From contig CM059585.1 of assembly GCA_030407085.1 (NCBI GenBank), positions 13,695,001 to 13,759,000 on the forward strand: a stretch of 64,000 bases of DNA, in the 5' to 3' direction. Below the pieces are notes generated by a model that worked only from the letters and a program-made list of their open reading frames with translations, was not told the DNA's origin and did not search any database. This DNA is from Trichopria drosophilae (Eukaryota > Arthropoda > Insecta > Hymenoptera > Diapriidae). Below are positions 35,271 through 47,495 of this stretch, piece after piece. Position 1 is the stretch's first letter, and each line of letters begins with the position of its first letter. The position numbers and the translations under genes are program-made.

Positions 35271-36045
35271 TTTTCCATATATGTCTATAGAATTACTTCA
35301 CAAAATATTTATTTAAAAAAAAAACGGTATTTTTTGGTATATTGTTGTTTATAACTAATGAATGTTATTGTAAAATGTTTCAAATTGATTTCTATACATT
35401 AGTTAAACACCTTAGGCTTATACAGTTTAATTAATGAAGTACCCAGAATGATAAATTAATTTTTATAATGAAAAAACATAGACACAAGGGATTAAATACC
35501 ATGAAATAAAAAAATCAGACGTATTAAATAGTTACAAATAATTTACAAAATAAAACGATAAAAATTACGTAAATAAAGATTATATGAAACCCTATGAGTT
35601 TACAAGTCATACAAACGTAATTAAAAAACGTTTATATTACACAACAAAAATGAATAACTTCATTGTACATTTGCTTTAAACAATAACAGAAGAGTTGACA
35701 AATAAAACAGTTAAGCTTCTTATTTACATCCGGAAGAACTTTATACGTTTATCAAACATTTAAATATAATTTTTTTCTCATAAATAGTAGATTTGAGTTA
35801 CTTTAACGTTTATTTGCCGTTTCGTACTATTTTAAATACAGTTTAAAGAACTTTATAAAAGTATTGAAAGAATTAATATAACGATAATACTCTATTAAAT
35901 AAAGGTTTGGTTTTAATTGTTTATATTATATTTAATATTGCCAAAAAATCTTTACGAAATTATAAAACGATTTAAAGACGTGTTATTGCTATGGTTATTA
36001 ACAAAATTTTGTAAATATTAATATAAGGACGACATATACCATATT
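35271..36045. other. Very AT-rich sequence, nothing recognised
   Basis: Only degenerate ACGTTTAT-like motifs are seen; no gene. Confidence 0.4.
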
Positions 36046-37173
36046 ACTTCGACCCAGACCTTAAGTCTGGACGAAGTATTGAATTTGGTCACCTCGGGCA
36101 AAAAAATTACCCTATAGTTTTTCATCAAATGTCCACGTTTCAGACCCTAAGGAAGCCAAAAAACGAAAAAAAAAATTTGTGTCCGTGATCTTGTACGTAC
36201 GTACGTCCGTACGTCCGTACGTCCGTACGTACGTCCCGTTTTTATGTCTCGCGATAACTCGCGAACGGATAAGCGTATTGACATAAATTTTTTTTTAAAA
36301 TCCGCGTCTTGGCATAACTTAGATCTGATTAGATTTTGGCGCAGATCCATCCCTCCATTACTAACAAAAATTAGCCCGAATTAAGTTACTTCGTAGTTTT
36401 TTGCATTTATTTTGAAAAATACAAATTTTATTAAAAAATGTTTCAAACAAAAAAGATAGAGCATGAACTACTCTTCAAAAAAGGTGGTATGCATTTTCTT
36501 CCTAAACTCAACGATAATGCCATAAAAACTGCTTTAAAATGTTTATGACTATTGTCTGAAAAAGTATTGAATTTGGTCACCTCGGCAAAAAATTACCCTA
36601 TATTTTTTCATCAAATTTCGACGCTTCGACCCCCTACCCCCCAGCGATAGTCTTCGCCAGCCCCTCGGGCGCGGTGATCACCTACGGGCGCATAAGTTCT
36701 TTTACGCCCTTGATACGAAAATAACTATTTCGATATATCTAAAAGATGTCTTATATCTATAAGATATCCGTCATAGATCTTTTCGACACTTTCAAGATAT
36801 CTTTGATGAATTATATGTATATATATTGTATATACAATATCATAATGATACAGACAGTAATTAGTAAAACACTGTAAACAAGTAATATGCATCGAATAGT
36901 CTATTACAATACAAGTGCTTGAAGTAAGTATTTTGCATCTTTTATTTATTAATACTTCGGCTGGCCTGTTGTCGGGGTCGAAGTTTTGAAAATGCTCATT
37001 TTCAATTTTCATACATATAACAAACACTATATTGTTGTAACGTATCTATCGAAGCTACTTGGACCTAAATATGATTGGACCCCCAAATATAAATATAATT
37101 TTATAATATAATTGAAAGCTGTTAGTAAACAAACGAATATTAAGGAATAGCCGACTCTCCACTGGGTCGAAGT
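36046..37173. mobile_element. Candidate non-autonomous element with ACTTCGACCCAG ends
   Basis: The left end ACTTCGACCCAG and the right end CTGGGTCGAAGT (to 37173) form a 12-bp inverted repeat; related ACTTCGACCCC-like motifs occur internally in both orientations (about 36617 and 36973). A direct repeat of about 60 bp, GTATTGAATTTGGTCACCTC onward, starts at 36076 and 36563. A GTACGTCC microsatellite lies at about 36190-36239. The right flank continues into a GAGCGAAGCGAGCGAG palindromic run. No transposase is seen, and no clear target duplication. Confidence 0.45.
36190..36239. repeat. (GTACGTCC)n microsatellite
   Basis: Palindromic GTACGTAC/GTACGTCC units repeat about six times. The Arg-Thr-rich minus frame across it (RTYGRTDVRT) is a translation of the repeat. 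Confidence 0.85.
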
Positions 37174-38534
37174 TTCTGAGCGAGCGAAGCGAGCGAGGCA
37201 TCACGCCAACACTAGTTTACTGATTAATATCATCAAACTTATTTTTCTGCAGAAGAATATTGTACAAAACGTTTTATAAACGTGTAATAATAGATAGAAC
37301 GTTAATAATTAGTATTTCAATTTACGTAAACATGCATTTAAATCGAGCGAAAATTTGTTGTTTATTTTTGGTAAACTAACTTCTAGAGGTCATTCTCAAA
37401 GGACATTCTCAGTTCATTCAGTTACCAAAGATAGTTACCATGACTCATCAAATACGTCTATTGAACTAAGCAGAGAAATAGAGAATTAGTACAATTTACG
37501 TGTAACATTTGTTTACGACCCATATTTTGCATTTATTATCCTAATGAGACTGGAAAGTACTAGCTATTTTATGAATTCGTAGGTCAGTTGTAACTTTTCT
37601 AAATATAGGATATAACAAGATTTGAATTCCTGGAAGTAAATCTTCAATACCATCCCTAATTAGGGAGTAAATTATTTCCTCTAAAAGAGTGCAAATTTAC
37701 TATTTTGAATTAAATTTTACTATTTTATTGGGTAAAACAATGGTAAATTAAATTAATAAACTGCTAATCCACTAGAAAATTTGAATAAGCTATGACCTCG
37801 ATTCAACCTGTGTGAAATGACAATAATATAATATTACATTGTTATGATGTCTATTTATTGATTAGGTCGGTCGTTTAGTTACATGACACGTACAGAGTCT
37901 GACAATTCCAACAAGTGAGATATGTATTATTTATTCACCTATCAAATAATTTACATCCGAGTTAAAAAGTGCACAACAGATTATCGCTGGCAAGTAAATA
38001 CGACAGTTAATCGTTCTGTTTAGGTATCGAGCAAATGTTATCACCGTTGGCTGTTATCTGTTATGCACGCAGGGGTATTCCCTATGTGATAAACGAATCT
38101 CCCGATCAGCGATTTATGGTTATCTGCCGATGGACCATTGGTACTATACTTTAAAGGTGATGCATTTCGTAGTTTGCTCTTTTATATGTAAATATTTGCG
38201 GATGAATCGATATTTTAAATCGGCCAGTTTATGTTTGTTTACATTTTTTTACAATAATATTCTAAATATAAAATGATATTGTTTCGTTACTACAACATGT
38301 CCTGTTTACCGCTCATGGTCCATAAAGTTGAAAGTTACGGGGAACAACCTAAAAGTGCTATAATAGTTTAGTACTCATAGTTTTTCAGTTGGAGCGTCTA
38401 GAAAGTTCTGAAAGAAATTTCAGAACGCCAGTTAGAGGACTTTATTTTCTTTAAATTTGAAGAATTACCCTTAATATATGCCTATTCAATTCAAGTAATA
38501 AAATTTAATAGAATTAGAGCAAATTATGAAAAAA
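37174..38534. other. AT-rich sequence, nothing recognised
   Basis: No open frame of interest and no clear repeat after the GAGCGAAGCGAGCGAG run at about 37178-37198. Confidence 0.4.
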
Positions 38535-38640
38535 GGATCCGCCATTTTTAATTTTTCGCATCTGCCACCAAATTCGCAATCAGCGACCCCGAATACCCCT
38601 GAGGAAGCAGATGTAACCCAATTCGAGCAAATTTTTTTAC
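38535..38640. repeat. CCGCCATTTT-type repeat monomer
   Basis: One unit with GGATCCGCCATTTTTAATTT, then AATTCGCAATCAGCGACCCC and an ATACCCCTGAGG stretch. It is the same family as the clusters at 12520-12780 and 52700-53130. Confidence 0.6.
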
Positions 38641-38813
38641 AAATTCTTATACAATTACGAAATATTTATAGCTTATAGGCGCCATTTTGAAATAAAATTG
38701 GAAAAAAAGGGAAATGCGATATCATAGAACAAAATTCCATTGAAAAAAGTTAAGATTGGAAAATAGGATTTTTATGTGGATTTTAAAAAAAAATAACATA
38801 TTCAACGACATTT

Positions 38814-38986
38814 TTGGGTGTGGGTTGAAAAACCGATAAATCAAAAAGCCGACACATAAAAATTAGGCACATCGACAAGCTGACCGTTATTTTTTGAAGT
38901 GTCGGCTTTTCGATTGTCGCTTTCTTTACTGTCGGTTTTTTGACCTGTCGTCTTTTTGATTTATTGGTTTTTCAACCCGCACCCAC
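38814..38986. mobile_element. Small foldback element with GGGTTGAAAAACCGA ends
   Basis: The left arm (GGGTGTGGGTTGAAAAACCG then ATAAATCAAAAAGCCGACA) is matched by the inverse of the right arm up to about 38986. Length is 173 bp, almost all palindromic. The same terminal sequence occurs at 4344-4440, so this is a dispersed family. Confidence 0.75.
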
Positions 38987-40029
38987 GTTTTTTTGCAATT
39001 TCGAATACGCTATTTCCAAGAGCGACCATTAGTAGATGTGACTTGCATTAGTTGACCCCCAGAAAATTATTAAAACAATGACCAATCTACAGAAAAGATG
39101 AGACATGTAATTGCCGCCTAATATGAAAAACTACATCGATTACTTCACATTTTTGTAATGAGCACTGGGCATGATGAAAGCGGTAATTTTTATCTGCGAG
39201 AAAAGTAAAAATGACACAACGGTGGTCAATTGAATCGAATCGACTTTTCTCGATATAAATGAACGGCACAATTACCGGCGTTACTGTGTTTAAATACCGG
39301 AAATGTAAAAACCTCGCGAACAAAATACCTCCAGCGCATTTCCCGAGCGATTCCCGAAGTAACGGCGAAATCGATTCGTAAAAAAATGCTATTCACGGTA
39401 ACGAGCGAGCGGGACTGGGATTCCCGAAGGAAAGTGACGAAATTAATCATTAACGGTACCGACAATGCATTCGAATTAATTGAATTCGATCGAAAGTAGA
39501 TTCGCGTGGCCTTAATTCGAAAGGCCGGTCGTATATGAGCGAGAGTTATCGCGCGGTGAGACCGAAGCTTTGCAAATCGACCTGTTTGCTTAAACAAGAG
39601 GGAAATACTGCACTGGGGATTTCCCTGCCGTATACCGCGGGTTTCGCGTTAAATATTGCACGAAGGTACGCGTCCGCGGATATTCCGTTACACGAGTGTG
39701 AATAATGGAGCGTTACATCGAAATCCAGCACGGAAGAGGAACCAGAGCAGGATGTCACTTTGACGAAAATAACGCGAAAACGTGGAATAATAAACCATTG
39801 CTTCGTTTTTCTCGAAATCGTACGTGATATACCTTAAAAGTAACAATAATGCAAAATATACAGAATTTGGAAGTAATTGAGAGTCTTTTTAAATCGAAGT
39901 TTCTTCGATGAATAATAGATGGCGCAGTAACCCGTAAACAATGCCGCGTAGCGTCTGATTCAAGCACTTATCTGATGGTCAACACTATTAGAAAATTACC
40001 GGCCCAAAGAAAGAAAAAGACGAATTGTA
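38987..40029. other. Single-copy-looking DNA, no gene recognised
   Basis: Minus-strand frames of 70-123 codons occur at 39226-39967 in a less AT-rich stretch; none has a recognisable domain. Confidence 0.35.
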
Positions 40030-40222
40030 CTGGTTGCCCACACTATTCCTCGCCTTACCACCCCCCCCCCCCTCTCGTTATGTTTACCAAAAAAAGGGGA
40101 GCGTCGCTTCTCCCACTTCCCGCAGTCGCGTTATGACGAGGCGTCAAAGACCCGTCATGAGGCCCCAGCCCGCAAGGTGGGGAAGACAGCGGCGACAGGT
40201 AAATATAACTAGACGGAACCGT
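40030..40222 (-). mobile_element. MITE family member G, truncated
   Basis: The core GAGGCCCCAGCCCGCAAGGT and subterminal TAAATATAACTAGACG are clear, but both terminal repeats are lost. A poly-C run replaces part of the left side and the CRE-like site is disrupted by an insertion. Confidence 0.75.
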
Positions 40223-42280
40223 CGAGTGCGGCGTCGTTTGTGAGTTTGAGCATCACCTAACGCCAGAACTTTTTTTCGTACTCAGATGGGAAAATTACTA
40301 CATTCTTCTAAAAAAAAGCAGATCACATTTAAGGAGGTAGTCGTGCGACAGTACCCGTCAAAAGTCTACCCCACATAAATCCACAGACGCCACTTTGTTT
40401 CTTCAGTGCGCGTAATGAACGTTTTGGGGGAGAGTGTACTTGATGGACGCCTGTTACACACTAATTTCTCAAGGAATCGTGTCTGTGTACACCAACATCA
40501 GCAAAATTTCGAAACGGCAACCTCGCATTTTACGTTCACGACATAATTTCGCTGTCTATTTATTAATATTATTACAAAACTGTACCGCTAGGGTTCTTCA
40601 ATTTTTTTTACAATGTTCTTTAATATATTTTACACAACATATTAGTTTTTTTATAAAAACGGTAAATACCGTTTTTCTGTAAATAATTAATATGTCATGT
40701 CGGCAAAGGCTTAGTATGGGGAACACGTGTTAAAAAGTGAAACTTTGAGGACGATTATCTCCATTATCGTACGGACAGGCTTTCTGAAATTTTAACCACG
40801 TATTGATATCAACGTCATTAACGTTTGGTGAAAAAATGAAAGACTTCGTAAAAAAATCATTTCACGCGACTACCTCCTTAAGTATTCTTTTATTCAAATT
40901 AACCTAAAATTAGCTTTTTCTTTTATGAACTACTTTACGTTACCAGTTCCAATGACATCATTTTTCCAATTCATATTCGCCCATCTTCAGATTTTATTAC
41001 AGAATCCACCTCAATTATAGTCAAGAGTCGAACTAAAAGTAGTAACGAATGTAATTTTACTTCTAAAGAATATTTCAAAATTATAATAACGTCATTACGA
41101 AGCGACCGGTGGATTTGGAGAGCTAAAAGCGTACAAAAAGATTACTTTTAGCAACAAGATTTTGCAAAAGTTATCTCAAGAAATTCTGATTTTTTTCTTC
41201 TTCGAAACTTTTTTTAACTTCATTTGCTATGTACCAGTTAAGTGATTCTTTTAATACCTTTATGAAAAGAAATCTGACCGTTGTACTAAACAGAAGACAA
41301 ATAAAACTTCATCCATTTAGTATATCTAAGTACGCCTTAGGCTGTGGATCGTACACACCGATAGAACAAGTGTTTTTATTTATATTTATAACATTGCATC
41401 AAATTTTCTAGACTTAAGAGAAATGCGACTGAACAGTCCAATAGTAAACCTTAAAGCTGAAACCATGCAGCTCTGGATTCACTGAGCAATGTTTCACCTG
41501 GCTCAAAGGATTAACTCCCATTTAGTTTAATTGCTTTCAAAAGTCTTAAATTAATCGTCAACCGAGATCTACAGATCTATGATTCTACATTAAAAGTGTA
41601 ACAATTCTGTCCTGAATAAATTGGAAATTCATAAATCTTGTTGCTTTTTACGAATAATTCTGATGATAAACATAGACCTAATCGAACTCCATGATTTTCA
41701 ATCGCAGAAGGACATTTGTTCTAACTCTATTTCTTCGATACTTCCAGCAAGTTTAAGTTGGAACTTGATAAGTAAATGCAAAGTCCATACATTCATCTCC
41801 CGTGACACCTGTCCCTGGTAGGGTCATACATGTAGATCGTTTAGTTAACTCGCATTCGCCAGTGAAAATATTCGAACCATTCTACCCACATTTTTTCCCT
41901 CGGTAACTGAGTAACAAACGATGGGTATACCACACCCGTTACCCCAGTAGGGGACTCCAGTAAACTCTTGACGGGTGAAGATTTGGAAATTCGGGCATCC
42001 ATCTCCCACCCGGCTAAGTGCCAAAGGGACATCGCTGGGTCCTCCTGAGGAAGCTTCCGCAGGGCTTCAAGGGCCAGGATGCTAGTGGTGGAAGTGAGAT
42101 AGTAGTTTCCGGGTGAGAGTGCCGTCGAGGGGTGGTTCAGCGACGGTGGTGGCGCGCGACGGAACGCGTGCGTGAATGGGGAAACGAGTGAGATGACAAG
42201 ATCCTACGGAAACTAGTCCGAGTGGGACACGGCGAGTCTGGCGGGAAAAATCAATAGCGGTGAGCCAGGGAAGCCGACCC
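40223..42280. other. Unassigned sequence, GC-rich toward the right
   Basis: From 40223 to about 41800 the DNA is AT-rich without features. From about 41830 to 42280 it becomes GC-rich, with frames on the minus strand (41841-42032, 42082-42288) that show no known domain. Confidence 0.35.
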
Positions 42281-42630
42281 ACCCTCAACCCCCCTCACTC
42301 GACCTCTCTTTCTCTCTCCCTGGCGTCACTCCTCTCCTTTCCCTCTTAGTCGGTTTATCCACTCCTCCCTGTTCCTCCTTACGACGATTCTCTCCCTCTT
42401 ACGACAATGCCGATCGTCTCGTCTCTTTTTGTTTTCTCTCGAACGCGTTCCCAGCTTCCTAGATCCCTTCGAACCGACCCCGAGCTACCCCTTTCCGATG
42501 CACTTGGACCGGAATTTACGCGTGAGGGATGTGTACTATTGCCACACACCCTCCAAGATCGAGCGAACTCCGAGACGTAAAGGATTGACCTTCGAAATTC
42601 TGACGATGTTATACGAGGATCTCAAATAAG
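42281..42630. other. CT-rich tract followed by a 66-codon plus frame
   Basis: About 42284-42450 is strongly pyrimidine-rich on the plus strand (CTCTCTTTCTCTCTCCC and similar). It is followed by an open frame at 42429-42629 containing HLDRNLRVRDVYYCH, which I do not recognise. Such tracts sometimes precede promoters or lie upstream of splice acceptors, but neither can be shown here. Confidence 0.3.
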
Positions 42631-42689
42631 AATCCGACGTCGGAGTGCCAGTTACTGTTATGATGAAACGAATAAAAGATGTAATGGAT

Positions 42690-44830
42690 GATGACAAACA
42701 AGTTACGTAATGCCAGATTCTTCTCCAAAGTTCGATGCCCCCAATTTGTCAGTGGCATTCACTTGCCTTTCGTCGGGAGTTTTCGCGAAATAATATTCAA
42801 GTTCACGGTGCGGTTTTCAAAGTTGCGGATGAAGGATACATTAGCAGGGGAGTTGGGAATCATGATTTATAAGTGGTTTGGGTGATAACGGGTAATGCAG
42901 ATCCTATGGTGCGAGAATCAATATGTGACTGAAAGTTCATGGGCGAATGCATTGATTGACTATTCATCACCTATGTACAAAAAAAAGAGCCAAAGCATCA
43001 GACTCAACAGAAATGAGGTAACCTGCTAGACTTTTCTTGGAAAGGATTAAAGATGTTTAATAAATGATGACATATCCTGAATATTCATAATTACAACAGA
43101 AATGTGGAAACCAACCGTGTAGCACTTGTAGCTACAGTAAAGTAAATATTATCTTTACACATTATTCATTTAAGCTACTTGGTCAAATAGACTTTTCCTA
43201 AAAGGGATTTAAAACACGGATTTAAATGAAGACATTCTTGAATATTCAATATAACTTCAGATGTCCAAAGCCTCAGAGCAACGAATCAAATAGAAATGAG
43301 AAAACCAAATAAACTTTTCCTGACAAAGATTGAAAACATTAATCTTCATGATGACATCTGTGGAAAATTCCAAATTGTTTCATGTGCCCAAAGGCTCATA
43401 GCAATAAATCCAACTGAAATAAAGAAACATTCACATAGCACAGGTAACTGGCACTAAACGTGCTACTTGGACAGTTGGACTTTTAATAAAAGGGATTGAA
43501 AACATGGATCTCAACGATGACTATTGATTATTCAAAATTGTCCAATGTATCCCAGAGACACAAAGCAACAAACTCGACACAAATAAGGAAAGTAGAAATT
43601 CCGTTAAAGAAATTGATAACATGGATCTAAAGGATAATAGCTCTTGAATATTCTAACTTCCCAGTGATTATGAGGTCCTCAACAGGTCGGTTTTGGGGCG
43701 CCCAAGTAAGTTGCGGGACGTGTATTAATGTCCCGTCAAAAGGACGTTTTGAAGACAACTTAAAGAATCTATTGTAAGGGTAATTGTTGTCTCAGGGATA
43801 TGTTTGCAGAGGATTGCACGGATGAACAATGCAGGTCTTAAGTTCCAAAGTCCCCGAAACAACTTTACGACTCTATTTTTTGCCATTTGGTTATGGGTTT
43901 AGAGTCCCACAAGCGTCTCCAAGACGTCTTAATGGACATATCGTTTTTTACACTCATAACATGATTCAAGTCCTCGAATCGTCCTGCGGACTTCTTTGCG
44001 GGCTGATTGGCAATCGTCTTATAGACACGAGGATATCCAGAGGTCGACGTTGGGAGTCCACGTAAGTTATGCGACGTCACGGTGCCACCAAAAGTCATCT
44101 TGAAGGCACTTAAAGACATCCAATGTCAGGCGAATGGATGCATCAGGGATACACTTGGAGGCGATTATATGGAGGAATACAAATTTTTATTAAAAAGTTT
44201 ATTAGAATTGGTGTATCACAATTTATTAATGGTCGAAGTTAGGAAAGTTCAAGTATTGCTGAAATATTCAGTATTTACAAACGCAAACATAAGCAGTCAT
44301 CTTGAAACATTCTTGAAGACGTATTAAAGCTTTTTAAAAGACGTCTTGAAGGCCATGTACGAATGACTTAAATGCATTATTAGATTAGGACGTCTAGAAA
44401 ATGTCTATAGACATACATCTTCACGATATTTTGGAGACGTTGATTTGCCTGACATTGGACGTCTTAGAAAAATCTTTCCGGTGGTTTTATTTTATCCCAT
44501 GAATCGTAAAGGGGACGTCTCAAAGACTAATTATTCAAGCAGTAAGGGTATCTCCGTAGACGATTTTAGGGCGTTTCGTGAACAACTTTATGTCTTTAGG
44601 AGGTTCCATCAAAGACACCTTTAAGACAATTTTGGAACATGTGTGTCCAGTGGGCTACTTTATGTGTCCAAAGGCACAGAACATAAAGAACCAACATAAA
44701 TAAGGAAAAAAAACTTTTGCTGCAAAAGATTGACAACATGAATCTTCCTGATGACATCTTTTGAATATTCTAAACAGAGAGAGAGAGCATTCATCACAAG
44801 ACCTTGTGCAACATACGTAAATAAGGAAAC
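42690..44830. repeat. Old degenerate tandem repeats of two kinds
   Basis: One unit of about 100-170 bp carries AAATAGACTTTTCCT, AAAAGGGATTGAAAACATGG and GATGACATCTTTGAATATTC blocks. It recurs with much divergence at about 42970, 43190, 43265, 43400, 43555 and 44665. A second unit at about 43680-43840 (GTAAGTTGCGGGACG, then GTCTCAGGGATA-type blocks) recurs about 356 bp later at about 44036-44190. Between and after them are many GACGTCTT-like motifs. No coding frame is supported. Confidence 0.5.
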
Positions 44831-45122
44831 CAGCTAGGTATTTCAATTATAATCCAGTGGATTATAATGTTGTTGTTAGCAATAAATACATTAATTTTTT
44901 GAGAATGAAGAAAGATCATATGATCCAATATGTTAAAGCCCGAAACAAATGCACTTATGATTAGTACGTTTCCCGTTTTAATCACGGAGTTTGGGTTTAT
45001 TTTTTTTCTGAATCCTAGTTTATTACAATCTGCCTATATTCATGTAGAACATTCTGCAATATTTATGAGACATAATTGGACATGTACAGTAATATAAGAT
45101 ATTAAAACGTCATCGAATACAA
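44831..45122. other. Unassigned sequence downstream of the Jockey remains
   Basis: Nothing recognised; it may include the 3' UTR of the retroelement relic. Confidence 0.35.
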
Positions 45123-45645
45123 TCACAAATTGTCTGTTGGTATTCTTTTAAGTCTTCGAAATCTTTTGGGGCGTTCCATAAGAGTTTTCGCGAGATCCTT
45201 TTGATGATTTTTGAGACGGTCTTGGTAATTTTTACTACATTTTGTAATTTCTTCACTGATTGTTAAAATTCCGAGATCGGGATGTACGTTTTCATTTCTG
45301 AATTCAGTATGTACATATTGGCTTCAGTATTGCCTTATAACAGAGAATTTTGTTTTTCATAGTCAATTGTGAGTTCCGGTTGAATAACCAAAACATTTTC
45401 CTTCATTTTAGATGGAGGTACTTTCTTTTAGTGAATATGTGATATTGCCAGTTCAGGCGCCCATCGAAATGTATCCCCGGACACTGAACAACTTCTGCTT
45501 GTGGAATTACTTGATTAAGCGACACATGGGGGGAGGGTATATAGAAAGTCCTATTTTGTAACATAAAACCGTTGAGTTTAATGCTAAATAAGCAAAAAAA
45601 ATGGAGTACACATACAATTTCAGAAACAACATCGTAGGTGTTCAT
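45123..45645 (-). pseudogene. Broken Jockey-like non-LTR retrotransposon reverse transcriptase, C-terminal part
   Basis: Read on the minus strand, three blocks in different frames follow the order expected for the C-terminal part of a Jockey-clade reverse transcriptase. The first (45403-45645) contains PHVSLNQVIPQAEVV and GIHFDGRLNWQYHIFTKRK, equivalent to the family's YLGIHLD-RLTW-HI-KRK region. The second (about 45308-45353) reads KILCYKAILKPICTY, like the family's LLIYKAILKPIWTYG. The third (45123-45290) begins NVHPDLGILTISEEI and ends RFRRLKRIPTDNL before TGA, matching the typical RLKR-P-DL ending. Frameshifts and internal stops separate the blocks, and the catalytic polymerase part with the YADD-type motif and the endonuclease are absent. 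It is a dead 5'-truncated relic. Confidence 0.8.
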
Positions 45646-46940
45646 TGGATATTAAAGAAAGCGGAAATAGACAAAACAACACATACGGACACTGTGGACG
45701 TGGGGCCATTTCAGGTATACAACATCTAATTTTGATAAAGAAAAGCTTAGTAAATCACTACAAAATAACGAACAAGATTCGGTTGATAAATAACTACAGG
45801 AAACAAGTTCAAAACAAATATGTCAAATCAAAAAGAATTGGAAGGGTGCTTAAAGAGTTTAATTATGTTCATTCTCTATAAATATCAATCTAAAAAATAT
45901 TTTTTCAAGAAGGGAACTAATTTATATATGTCATAATTGGAAATCATCGTTTTCAGATAGAAATTCTGAATGTTACATGTAATTGATACATAAAAAGAGA
46001 TCTTAAAATAAACTTTTGAAAAAAGTATCAATTGTCATTCAGGTTGATAGGCTCCTAACTTCGAAATTGCAGAAAGCTCACGTGACATGCAATCTGTTTG
46101 AAAATGTTGATGCTCGAGATAGAAACCAGTTCGTCTCGTGAAATAGTTTCAGACATGCGACATTACCGAAGACAATTTCCGATGTAGAAATACAAACATC
46201 GTCAATCTCACCTTCTGATCTTCGCTCCAGAATAATCCAGTTTGTGCTACGATCTTACCTAAAAATCCCAACCTTAAAGATTGATCTGCATAACAAGGAT
46301 AAAAAAATTTAGAACTTTATATGTTTTCTCAAAAATATTTGTAATTTTTAGAAAATACACAGGATTTCTTTTAGTTCCATCCATCTGTGTACAGATATTG
46401 GAATTCACAACTTCAATATAGTGCTTGCACTCCATCGACGTAATCGATCATCCCGGTCAGCTCAAAAACTTTTTTTGTACAGAAACATCCATGTCGGATG
46501 TGTCTAAAACTTGTTGAAATGAAAGTTCAATATATGAAATCTTTCAAATTTTGAATATATGTCGATTTTATATTTACACCTTTTATAATCCTGGTAACAT
46601 GGGTGAAATTAAAAATTTTTGCACTTTGACGCTTTAAAAATAATGTAAAAAAGAGTGTTCAGAGTTAGTTCCTACATTTTTTTCGTTTAGTATACATGCG
46701 AAATAGTTGAATAAAAATAGTGGTCCAAATCGAACATTGTGTTTTCATCATATATTTCTTAACAATTATTATTAAAAAAAAAAAGTATATATTTTGATTA
46801 GTTTAAACCTTTATAACATACATTTTCTTGTGTGATATTTAAGTATTCTCTACTACTAAACATTAATATCAGAATTACTTTTTATGAGAGATGTACCAGA
46901 TAAATTTAATTTTTCTCGAAATAAATAACTGAACAAATTT
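45646..46940. other. AT-rich sequence, nothing recognised
   Basis: No convincing upstream continuation of the Jockey relic is seen. No gene is called. Confidence 0.4.
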
Positions 46941-47495
46941 ACTACATAATGAGTGTTGCACGAGGACAGACTATTTATATTCAGAAAATTACTCTATATG
47001 TCTATATTACATGTTTAATTTTGGGATTTTCAAATTATAGCATAATGTTTTCAAAATGTACATTAAAAAACGAAAAATTTCGTGCAAAACTTACCTCTGT
47101 ACGCATTGTCGTTTAGGAGTAAACTGCGTTGCACGAGGACACTTTTAAAAGGTACGCGGAATTGCGAACAAAACAAATGCTTGTTTATTTACATTGCGCG
47201 ACCTTCCGCATTATTTAAATTGTTTAAACGCGAACATTTAAAGTAACTTTTGATAAATGTATATATACGACTAAAATTAAATACGTTGCACTAGGACAAA
47301 CATATAGGGACTCAAAATAATTGCTTCAAAATATAATAAGACGATATAATTTTGTACTTTTTTTCAGGATGATTACCTAAAAATATAAGTTTTGAGATCC
47401 ACATACTGGAACTTTGTAAAAATTAATTTAACTAAATGCTGTTGTCCAATAAATACAGGAATTGTAGAGTGGAACTCCGTTGTACGAGGATAAAA
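46941..47495. repeat. Four spaced copies of the 13-mer GTTGCACGAGGAC
   Basis: GTTGCACGAGGAC or a one- to two-base variant occurs at 46955, 47128, 47285 and 47479, all in the same orientation, with spacings of 173, 157 and 194 bp. Sequence between copies is not obviously alike. It may be the conserved core of a decayed tandem repeat or a spaced protein-binding motif. Confidence 0.6.

Noticed and set aside
36147..36350. Arg-Thr-rich minus frame
   Set aside because: It is a translation of the GTACGTCC microsatellite.
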